From assembly GCF_958450345.1 (NCBI RefSeq), contig NC_088784.1, positions 80,749,747-80,813,746 of the forward strand: a DNA stretch of 64,000 nucleotides, read 5' to 3'. Shown piece by piece: positions 55,028 to 64,000 of this stretch. The stretch comes from Calliphora vicina. Lineage: Eukaryota; Arthropoda; Insecta; Diptera; Calliphoridae. How positions within the stretch are numbered: the first letter of the stretch is position 1; every line of letters begins with the position of its first letter. The notes under the pieces were generated by a model. The model was given only the letters and a program-made list of their open reading frames with translations, was not told the DNA's origin and did not search any database. The translations under genes were made by a program, and so were the position numbers.

Positions 55028-56203
55028 TTTTTATACCCTTCACAAGTTTGTCATTCCCTTTGTAATTTCCACAATATAATTTTCCGCCCCTATACAGTAT
55101 ATACAGTGGTGGCCAGGAATTTAAGACAAAAATTATTTGCTAAATTCCACGTGATTGTCAATTATTTTTTCAAATATTTCCACAAATATGTATGCATGAG
55201 GACTGTTTTAACACACAAGTGTGTTTTATTCGACTGTGTCAATTCATACATATTCACCACGAACACATAAAATTTTTCTACAACTTGACCAATTTTTTTT
55301 TTTTTTAAATAAACATATTTTCTCACATTTATATCATTATATTTTTATTATTATAAAATATTCGGACCAAATTTCCTATTTTTAGTTCCATTAGTTTCGG
55401 TCATTTCATGTTATTAACAGCGGATGTTCGCTGAGGTGGGTCAACGTATTTCCACATATCTTTGTCCATATATGTTTTACCGATTTTTCCAAACATTTTT
55501 CAGAAACTAGAAACATTAATAATAAATGTCATACCCTTAGAGGTCCTTTTATTTTGGCTCTATCGCACTTAAAATTCAGTTGATGAAAAAAATTCAAGTA
55601 TTTGTCTTAAATTGGTGGCCACCACTGTATATATTTTGGATCCTTATAGATAGGGGAGTCGATTAAGTCATGAAGCCGCCAAATAGCTTACATACACGAT
55701 TCATGCATCAATATCTCCGGAATTCTTCCGGCTCGTTTACTATTTATCTATTTAAATCGAGACAATCGGTCCACAAATGGCTGAGATATAAGGAAAAACC
55801 AGGACAACCTCGAGTTTTTACCTATTTTTGACCTATATCTGGTTTACTAAGTCATTAATATAGACAATATAGATATCTAATGATAGAATATTTCAAAGAC
55901 CTTTGCAACGACGTATATAAGACCATAGTAAGTTGGACCTACAATGGGTCAAAATCGGAAAAATTTTTAACCCGAATTTTTTTCCGCTAAATATTTTTAA
56001 AAAAAATTTTAAAATTTAAAAAAAAAATTTTAAAATTTAAAAAAAGAAATTTTAAAATTTAAAAAAAGAAATTTTAAAAACAATTCGAAAATTTTTTTTT
56101 TTACAAAACATTAAAAAAAAACTTGAAAAAAAAAATAAATTTTTATTTTGAAGTATAATTTGGTGAAGGGTATATAAGAAGGGTATATAGCTCTCTTACT
56201 TGT
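55028..56203 (+). mobile_element. DINE-1-like element carrying a Tc1-type MITE
   Basis: Starts TTTTATACCCTTCACAAGTT, is interrupted at 55104-55627, resumes TATATATTTTGGATCCTTAT, and ends GGTGAAGGGTATATAAG then TATAGCTCTCTTACTTGTT at 56203. The hairpin block is lost. The A/T-rich arm has several TTTAAAATTTAAAAAAA repeats. Confidence 0.87.
55104..55627. mobile_element. 524-bp Tc1/mariner-type MITE
   Basis: 27-bp inverted ends starting CAGTGGTGGCCA (55104-55130 and 55601-55627, two mismatches), flanked by TA on both sides (55102-55103 and 55628-55629). The surrounding repeat reads through perfectly when it is removed. No transposase frame. Termini differ from the other Tc1 family in the window. 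Confidence 0.9.
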
Positions 56204-57605
56204 TAAACTTTAGAGTAATTTTTTCAATATTTTGATTTTGTGTCTTATCGAGTTACAGTAGTTAGCTCTTTTTGTTTATTTTTGTTAGAGCAGTCTTATG
56301 TAGAACACGATAAAAAAATATCTTTTTCCATAAGCATCTTTTAGCAATCTGGTAAATATTTTTATATCAATCAACAGCCGTAAGTCATCTGCTTAATAAT
56401 TTATATTAATGTTTTTTGTACATAAAATTCTTCATTATATTTCGAGATAAAATATTTAAATAAAATTTGTTCATTGATTAATGATTTATATTTGGATATT
56501 ATTGTATATGAAATAATAAACTTAAACTATGTAGTTTAGTTTACTTGTACTTACAGTAATTGAGTGTCAAACATGATAATTATGCTAATTGTTGGATTGG
56601 TGGAATTTATTAAATATTTTGAACATCTGGCGAATGTTTTAGTTATTTTTTGGCATATTGTTTAATGGAATTGTTATTGAAATGGAACTTTCGTCCAGAA
56701 ATGTTTGTTGGTTGAGTTTTTCTCTTTCAACTTACGTCTAGGCTTTTTGTTTTAAACGTGTCAGGTTTCTTCTCAATCATTGAACTTTGTGATCACTTTG
56801 GAAACTTATTTCCAAATATGTATATATATTTTAAATTCAGTCAATACTTTTTATTGATCTTTTCATTTCCAAACCCGAAAGAAATACAAGAATTCAAATA
56901 ATATTTTTAAAGATATTTTTCAATTTCCAGTTAACAAATATTATAGATCAAATTGTTTTTGACTTTTAGTTAAAGACTTGCTTTTTTTTGTTGATGAGAG
57001 AGGAGAGGATATTGGAAAGATTTTCCGTCCTTTCTCTTCTATAAGAAGAGAGAGGGAGGAAGACATGTTCATTTAAACTGGACGTGTGTGAACCAGCTGT
57101 AAATTGCTGTAAGCTGTGAATTGGCCAATTAATTCTACTTAAGAGCAATTAGTAGCAACATTTCTAAAAAAAATATTAAAGTTTTTCCCATAAATTATGA
57201 ACGCAATAATCTTTAAATAAAATGCCTAAAAAAAGAAAAATAAAACCATTAAAAATAACACACATAGACGAAAATTAATAAAACTTATACTATATACAAT
57301 ACATAGTTTAAAAACAAGAATCATTGCCAATATGTCTGCATGATTAGAGAAATATAGCGCAAATCTATTTTTAAACTCACATTTGACATCCAATTTTGTT
57401 TAAATTCATGTTACTAAATGCCGTTTAAAAATATAAAAAAGTACAACAAATAAGTTTATACGTTTCTCATTTGTATTTCTTTAATAACGTCATTTTTTTT
57501 ATCAATTCTGTTTTTAAAGAAAAACAAAAAACGATTCTTTGCTGGCTGCTTCCTTCTCTTAAAGGCCAATGTCATCATATTGTTCGTTTTATTGTCGTCG
57601 CCAAT

Positions 57606-57639
<34 letters not shown>

Positions 57640-58225
57640 TTTTGCTATAGTTTTTGTTAAATATTTATTCTAATTCTTTTTTTTAATATGTTTACACAAG
57701 TTATTTTTTTTGTAGATTTTATTTGTAAATGAAATTGAAAGTGTATTTCTTTTTATGTTGTTAATGTGTAATAATGAAATTAATTAGTTTAAGTAAATAT
57801 TTGGCAGTATGTTTGTTAAGCTTTAGCGGGCGTTTTATGTGTTCTTTGTACTATTTTTTTTGTATCGTTTAAAAATATTTTCTTTGGTTAATTTTTTTAA
57901 ATTTACCTACTTCACATTACTGGCTTATAGGTTAAATCGTTTATTTTGTGATAAGCCTTAAAGTATGCTTTGTTTTTTTTCTATAATAATTATTGGAGAT
58001 GCCAGACAGTATAAATACAAGTATATAACATTTCATGCAATCCCTATTAATTTTATAGAAATAAAAAAATGTTTTAATATAGGGAACAAAACGAAAATTT
58101 TCGATTACAAAAAATTATTTTTAGTTCTCCAGAATTTCGCTTCATTCATTTTTGTCTATTTAATGCGATTTAGTTAGCGACAAAAAAAAAGTTAAATTAA
58201 AACAAAAAAAAACATTAACGGATTT
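56204..58225. other. Putative intron, AT-rich
   Basis: Contains a T-tract of about 33 nt at 57608-57640. The frames at 56966-57148 and 57965-58177 are low-complexity and not convincing. No exon recognised. Confidence 0.4.
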
Positions 58226-58899
58226 ACGGCCATTTTCACAATGTACGATTATTTCATTTTAACCGGAAAATTAACTAACTGTCGGTTTGTTTAACGGGGA
58301 CCATTTAACCAACGGTTACCGATTTACGTTTCACCATCATTTGATTACTTAACCAAAGCATTCAGTAGAAAGTATGGCAATAATGCATACATTTGTTTAC
58401 GAAAAATAGTGTAATGAAAGATTGAAATATAAAAAATTGTCTAAAAGACGGCATAAAAAATAATTTGTGTTTTCTTAGTGGTATAATAAAAAAACGTATA
58501 AAACTCAAAAATATTAAGGTTCCTAACTGTAAAATTTACAGAACAAACTGAACAACAATTACTGAAAACCAACAAGGAAAAGTGCACATTTGTTGTTTGG
58601 TTTGTAAGTGCAATATCCGGGTGGTATATGGATCACCCCGTGCAAAATTTACTTTTCTTCGCTTTACACTTTTAAAAATTATAAATATTACAAAAATATA
58701 AATGTTTTTCCATGTTCTTTTATTATATTTCTTACAATTAAGATGCTAACCGGCGAAATTTATTCGGTTATATTTAACAGCAACTTTGTTGTTAAATAGT
58801 GTCAGTTAAGAATTAATCGTACATTGTGAAATTCATATTAGCCTAACTTGCGGTTAAAGTTCACGTTAACTTTTAATCGTACATTGTGAAAATGGCCGT
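58226..58899. mobile_element. 674-bp MITE with 26-bp perfect inverted ends
   Basis: ACGGCCATTTTCACAATGTA at 58226 is mirrored by TACATTGTGAAAATGGCCGT ending at 58899; the arms are perfect over 26 bp. A second inner copy of AATCGTACATTGTGAAA lies at about 58815-58831. Several TTAACCGG/CGGTTAA-type blocks fill the ends. No coding capacity. Confidence 0.85.
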
Positions 58900-59072
58900 T
58901 ATTGTAATTTTGGTCTTAAAGTGCAAATTTTCGTTCCACAAACTCATGTTTGTTGACTACATATCAATGCACGCAACATGAAAAATGATTTTATAACTTT
59001 ATGTAACAAAAATGCACTTACCAGGCCTAATATATATCGCAATATAAAATTGAAAAAATTAGTTTTACACTT

Positions 59073-59755
59073 AACAAGTAAGAGAGCTATGTATATTCGG
59101 CTGTGCCGAATCTTATATACCCTTCACCAAATTATACTTTAAAATACAAATTTTAAATATTTTTAGGTAAACAAAAATTATTTTTTTCTCCAGTTTTTTG
59201 TAAATTTTTTTTTCGAATTATTTTATTTTTTTAAATTTAAATTTTTTTTTTAAATTTTGAAATTTTGTTTTTAAATTTTAAAATTTTCGGGTTTTTAAAT
59301 TTTTTTTCGTGAAAAAAATCGGTTTAAAAAATATTTTGACCCATTGTAGGTCCAACTTACTATGGTCGTTGCAAAGGTCTTTGAAATATCTATCATTAGA
59401 TATCCATACTCTCTATATTAATGACTTAGTAATCCCGATATAGGTCAAAAATATGTCAAAAATCGAGGTTGTCCTGGTTTTTTCCTCATATCTCTGCTAT
59501 TTGTGGACCGATTTTGCTGATTTTAAATAGGAAACTTCTCGAAAGCATGTCTGACAGAATTATTGAAGATTTGGATCCCGAAGATATCTGGGGTCTTCAG
59601 AAAATTGATTTCAACAGACAGACAGACGGACATGGCTTAATCGACTCCGCTATCTATAATGATCCAGAATATATGTACTTTATAGGGTCGGAAAATTATA
59701 TTGTGGAAATTACAAACGGAATGACAAACTTCTCATGAAGGTGAAGGGTATAAAA
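59073..59755 (-). mobile_element. Near-complete DINE-1/Helentron-like element
   Basis: Best-preserved copy. On the minus strand it starts TTTTTATACCCTTCACCTTC. The 3' end has GGTGAAGGGTATATAAG, a hairpin TTCGGC-ACA-GCCGAA, then CTCTCTTACTTGTT. Subterminal inverted repeats (TATACCCTTCACC / GGTGAAGGGTATA) plus a 3' hairpin are the published signature of Helentron/DINE-1 elements. Internal blocks include a (GTCTGTC)n stretch. An 89-codon frame inside is only conserved repeat sequence. Confidence 0.85.
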
Positions 59756-60349
59756 ACACGTTTGCACAATTCTTGAACACAGTACCAAAATAAAACTGTC
59801 AATTTTCAAAGACATTAAAAAAGAAATGCTGTTACCGAACTTATTTTAATCTAAACACATTAATAAGAGACACATTTACGAACTAATTAAAATTAAAATG
59901 GTACCCATTCTTTTTTTCGTTATTCAATATTTTTGTGTTGGGACACCGGTGTCCCCGTGGTCGTCAAAGTGTTAAATAACCATTTTCAAATCCCAATATT
60001 AGTCTACTTTGATTTTTTTAAACTCATTTAAAACTCTTGGAAGTTCTCATGGTCACAAAGGGATCAATCAGCTCCCCATATTTTCCTTTTCTGTTTTGCT
60101 TTTAATTGTCACTTATCTCATTATCTTATTGAACTGTTATTGTTACATATTACTCTTTTAATATAGAATGATGTAGTGATGAATTATGCTAATTGTAAAT
60201 AGTACCAGTCAGTTTGTTACCAATAAATAAAAGAGCTAAATTTCAGTATGATATTTTTACTGACTCATCAGTCATGAGTGAGTGAGTGAATGAATAAGTC
60301 AGGCCTTGTATTTTTATATATATAAAAAAGGCCCAAAAAGTCGATCGTA
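59756..60349. other. Putative intron, nothing recognised
   Basis: AT-rich. GAGTGAGTGAATGAATAAGT at 60279-60298 is simple repeat-like. No exon. Confidence 0.4.
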
Positions 60350-60354
60350 GTAAC

Positions 60355-60955
60355 TGTGTATATATTCTGGATCCTTATAGATAGCGGAGTCGATTAAGCC
60401 ATGTCCGTCTATCTGTCTTTCCGTCTGTTGAAATAAATTTTTTGAAGACCCCAGCTATCTTCTGGATCCAAATATTCAATAATTCTGTCAGACATGATTT
60501 CGAGAAGTTTCCTATTTAAAATCAGCAAAATCGGTCCACAAATGGCTGAGATATGAGGAAAAAACCAGGACAACCTCGATGTTTGACCTATTTTTTCAAT
60601 ATCTGGATTACTAAGTCATTAATATAGACAATATGGATATCTAATGATAAATATTTCAAAGACCTTTGCAAAGACGTATATAAGACCATAGTAAGTTGGA
60701 CCTGCAATGGGTCAAAATCCGAATAATATTTTTTAACACGAATTTTTTTTCACAAAAAAAAAAATTAACAAAAAAGTTTTTTTTTTAAATTTAAAAATTC
60801 CAAAAAAAATTTTTAAATTTAAAAAATTGAAAAAAAAATTCGAAAAATTTTTTTTACAAAAAATGAAAAAAGTAACTTTGGAAAAAAAATTTTGTTTACC
60901 TAAAAATAAAATTTGTATTTTGAAGTATAATTTGGTGAAGGGTATATAAGATTAT
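60355..60955 (+). mobile_element. DINE-1-like element, both ends truncated
   Basis: Plus-oriented from TATATTCTGGATCCTTATAG through CCATGTCCGTCTATCTGTC to GGTGAAGGGTATATAAGATT. It lacks the 5' end and the terminal CTTACTTGT. Confidence 0.82.
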
Positions 60956-61958
60956 CGGTTTAATCTATCGTTATTTAAACATAGGTCAGACAATAGCTTG
61001 GACATATTTTGCCCATTTTCAATACCAAAGATTTCGGATGAGAAGACAATATTTGGAAAAATTTGTATTTCTCTAAGCGTATTATTTATTGTGCCTTCAA
61101 CAGACATACGGAAGGACCGAGAATATATACTGTTGAGGGCCTACTACCACTATTTCGATGTGTTACAAAAGTAATGATAAAATCTTTTTTGAGTTGGTTA
61201 TAAAAAGCCATATTATCATACTCATCTTTTGCGAACAACTCAATGCTTTGAGTTGGAACTGTTGCTTTTGTTAATAAAGACAACAAAAAAAGTATAAAGT
61301 ACTATTATAGCAAATGTTTCATCTCTGCTTTTTAAGTAATATAAACAAAGCAACAAAAATAAAACTGCTCAAATTCATGACAGCTTTCTTTCTCTATTTT
61401 ACTCTAGTCTACTCTACGCTGCTCTATATAATTTGGTACTACATGCTTATATACAGTACTAGAGTAGAATATTATTATTATTCATTGTTGGAATATTTAG
61501 AGTCATCATAAAATAATATTATTTTTTTTTATATTTATGTGTCTACTAAACAGTCATGTTTAGTTCCTAATCTGAAACAGAGAGTAAGAGAAATGTAGGA
61601 AGAAAATAATGAACTGAACACGAGATTGCAAATTCTTAAATGAAATAATAATTGTGATTTGAAAAATATAATTTATTTTAAAAAAAAATTTTGTTTAAAC
61701 AAAAAAAGAAAACGCAAACAAATAAATAATATAATAATAAATTAGCAACTAATTAACAAGATTTAAAATGTGATTGACATTTAACGTGTTTAAAAATGGC
61801 TTTGAAAGTCAAAATAGAAAATAAAATTTTTTAAAGTTATGTGTATAGCAACAAAAAAAATAGCAAACAAAAATATTTGTACATATGTATATAAATTAAC
61901 AGTTAATGTAATGTGTTATAGTAAAATTGTTTAATGTAAAAAAAAATTTTGTTTAAAA
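60956..61958. other. Putative intron or promoter before candidate exon
   Basis: 61560-61958 directly precedes the candidate first exon and is A-rich like a 5' UTR. Earlier DNA shows CTCTA-like and TATTATTATT simple sequence (61400-61480). No gene recognised. Confidence 0.35.
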
Positions 61959-62162
61959 ATGCGAAAAACACCAAAATTGGCCCAAGTTGGCCGTGCCTAT
62001 TCAGAAATGTCACCTTTGAATCCGGCCTCAACATCAACAGTTGCCGTTAATTCGACTTCTTCCACATCACAGGGACATCGTGGATCACTTTCAGGTTATG
62101 GTAGTCTTTTTCCATTTGGTTTTCTACGCAGCTCATTTTCAAAAGCCGACAATTCTTTGCAG
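61959..62162 (+). CDS. Candidate N-terminal exon 2 of an unrecognised gene
   Basis: ATG opens 68 codons: MRKTPKLAQVGRAYSEMSPL, a Ser/Thr-rich stretch (NPASTSTVAVNSTSSTSQG), then HRGSLSGYGSLFPFGFLRSS and FSKADNSLQ. It ends at CAG|GTATTC (GT at 62163) in phase 0, the same phase as the exon at 50138-50254. Base composition and codon use are plainly coding against the AT-rich background. It looks like the cytosolic, phosphorylatable N-terminus of a larger protein. The conserved-looking SLFPFGFLRSSFS end suggests function, but I cannot name the family. The rest of the gene should lie beyond the right edge of the window. Confidence 0.6.
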
Positions 62163-62637
62163 GTATTCAGTTTGTTTGTTTTTATTTGAATAATATACAA
62201 TCTGTTGATCATAGTGTAATAAAAAAAAAGAAAACATACTGTATGTCTGTCTGAATATGTACTTAATTTGCCACACTTAAGACACACGAAAATTAAACAA
62301 AGTGTATCAAATTTAAACACACTTTACCCGTTATCTGACTACCGCTAAGTAACACACAAATTTGCATAATGAAATTTAAGTTATCAGAGGCATCGGTTTG
62401 AGTTGTGGCCATTTTCGGTTAATTGATATAATAGCAAAATAGCAGTAGTACTTGCTCTCTCCCCCCTTGCTTGCTTGCTTAAAGTTTGAGCGAAAATTAT
62501 TTGTACAGAAGTCGTAGCCTGCAAGTGTGATTACCAAGACAAGGATTTTCATGCACTAAAAAATTCAAAATATGCGCTTATAATATGCACTATAAAGATA
62601 GAAAATATGCACTAAAAATTACAAAAATATGCAATAA
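62163..62637. other. Putative intron downstream of the candidate exon
   Basis: AT-rich. Contains CTTGCTTGCTTGCTTAAAG near 62467. Nothing else recognised. Confidence 0.4.
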
Positions 62638-63318
62638 AAACAAGTAAGAGAGCTATATTCTTATATACCCTTCACCAAATTATACTTTAAAATAAATTTT
62701 TTTAAATATTTTTAGGTAAACAAAATTTAAGTTTTTTTTTAATTGTTTTTAAATTTTTTTTTTTAAATTGTTTTTAAATTTTTTTTAAAAAAAGTTTTTT
62801 CGAAATTTTTTTAAAAAAAAAATTTGGAAAAAAATGTATGACAATTTTTTGATGAAAAAAAAATTTGGGTTAAAAAATATTTTTCCCGATTTTGACCCAT
62901 TGTAGGTCCAACTTACTATTATAGCCTTATCTACATCGTTGCAATGGACTTTGAAATATCTATCATTAGATATCCATATTGTCTGTATTATTGACTTAGT
63001 AATCCATATATAGATAAAAAATAGGTCAAAAATCGAGGTTGTCCCGGTTTTTTGCTCATATCTCCGTTATTTATGGACTGATCTTAAATAGCTAACTTCT
63101 CAAAAGCATGTCTGACAGAATTATTGAAGATTTGCATCCCGAAGATATCTGGGGTCTTCAGAAAATTGATTTCAACAGACAGACGGACATGGCTTAATCG
63201 ACTCCGCTATCTATAAGGATCCAGAATATATATACTTTATAGGGTCGGAAATGAAAAATGTAGAAATTACAAACGGAATGACAAACTTATATACCCTTCT
63301 CACGAAGGTGAAGGGTAT
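62638..63318 (-). mobile_element. DINE-1-like element, first of a near-identical pair
   Basis: On the plus strand it runs from AACAAGTAAGAGAGCTATAT to GGTGAAGGGTATAACAAG. The hairpin block is deleted. It shares private variants with the copy at 63560 (GCAATGGACTTTGAAATATC, GTCTGTATTATTGACTTAG). Confidence 0.85.
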
Positions 63319-63559
63319 AACAAGTTTTTTTTTTGGAATATTGTGACACTGGGCCAAAAAGTAAAGTGTTGAAAATTTGAGCCAAATCGGACGATTTCGA
63401 AACGTGCATCGATGTAAAAGTTCTGATATATGCAAAATTTTACTATTTATATGAAATAAATAGGTGAAACTCGTTAATATTTTGCATTGTTTTCCAGAAA
63501 TATGTTGAAAATTTGGGTCAAAATTATCTAAAACCAAAACTAGCGCTAAAATTCGCTAA
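63319..63559. other. Spacer between the two repeat copies
   Basis: Non-coding 240-bp spacer. CAAATCGGACGATTTCGAAA at about 63383-63402 is palindrome-like. Nothing else seen. Confidence 0.4.
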
Positions 63560-64000
63560 TACCCTTCACCAAATTATACTTTAAAATAATTTTTTTTAAA
63601 TATTTTTAGGTAAACAAAATTTAATTTTTTTTTTAATTGTTTTTAAATTTTTTTTTTGAAATTGTTTTTTAATTTTTTTTAAAAAAAGTTTTTTCGAAAT
63701 TTTTTTTAAAAAAAAATTTGGAAAAAAAATGTATGACAAAAAAATTTTTTGATGAAAAAAAAATTTGGGTTAAAAAATATTTTTCCCGATTTTGACCCAT
63801 TGTAGGTCCAACTTACTATAGCCTTATCTACATCGTTGCAATGGACTTTGAAATATCTATCATTAGATATCCATATTGTCTGTATTATTGACTTAGTAAT
63901 CCATATATAGATAAAAAATAGGTCAAAAATCGAGGTTGTCCCGGTTTTTTGCTCATATCTCCGTTATTTATGGACTGATTTTAAATAGCAAACTTCTCAA
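63560..64000 (-). mobile_element. DINE-1-like element, second of the pair, cut by the window edge
   Basis: Aligns with 62667 onward at a constant offset of about 894 bp, with only short indels. It begins at TACCCTTCACCAAATTATAC and lacks the ACAAGTAAG end. Confidence 0.85.

Noticed and set aside
57600..57640. T-tract as a possible minus-strand retroposon A-tail
   Set aside because: No retroposed body or target-site duplication could be found next to it. A simple homopolymer is sufficient.
59469..59738. 89-codon plus-strand frame (and a similar minus-strand frame at 46449-46691) that look alike at protein level
   Set aside because: The similarity comes from nucleotide conservation of the DINE-1-like repeat. 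Other copies break the frame and no domain is present.
1..64000. tRNA, rRNA, CRISPR or bacterial-type operon features
   Set aside because: None seen. The gene structures (introns, poly(A) signals) and repeats are eukaryotic, and no cloverleaf or regularly spaced array was recognised by eye. A tRNAscan or Rfam search would be needed to exclude small RNA genes.

Overview
The window is AT-rich nuclear DNA of a dipteran insect. The intact genes (cyclin Y, fibrillarin, RpL29, a queuosine-salvage glycosylase and two CNDP-type dipeptidases) read like fly orthologues. The repeat load (DINE-1/Helentron-like elements, jockey LINEs, Tc1, mariner and DD37E transposons) suits a large-genome calyptrate fly such as a blowfly or house fly. 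That placement is inference from gene and repeat character; no species marker is present.

Layout. 1-17.2 kb is a transposon graveyard: a young 5'-truncated jockey LINE with a 12-bp target-site duplication (1193-3201), decayed LINE, mariner and DD37E relics, and a nested composite (11.7-14.4 kb) in which a DINE-1-like element carries a solo LTR and a structurally complete DD37E transposon. 18.4-19.6 kb holds cyclin Y (+) as one uninterrupted reading frame. 24.9-26.0 kb holds fibrillarin (-). 28.2-28.5 kb holds RpL29 (+, two coding exons), convergent with the queuosine-5'-phosphate N-glycosylase gene (-, 28.66-29.73 kb, two exons). 31.4-34.6 and 37.0-39.7 kb hold two intact, tandem, six-exon copies of a cytosolic non-specific dipeptidase gene (-), each 479 aa and about 93% identical by hand alignment. 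The difference is concentrated in exons 4-5.

41-64 kb is sparse. It looks like the 5' part of a large plus-strand transcription unit with widely spaced candidate first exons (donors after 41669, 50254 and 62162). Two carry open N-terminal peptides (39 and 68 aa) ending in the same phase at GT donors. The gene itself was not recognised. Its putative introns contain Tc1 relics, a decayed jockey LINE, many DINE-1-like copies, several MITEs and a four-unit tandem repeat.

Functionally, fibrillarin (snoRNP methyltransferase), RpL29 (large ribosomal subunit) and the queuine-salvage enzyme (tRNA modification) lie within 5 kb of each other, but nothing in the sequence shows they are co-regulated. The most informative structures are the recent dipeptidase duplication with uneven divergence, the intact DD37E transposon with its decayed relatives, and insertions nested cleanly enough to give a relative chronology.
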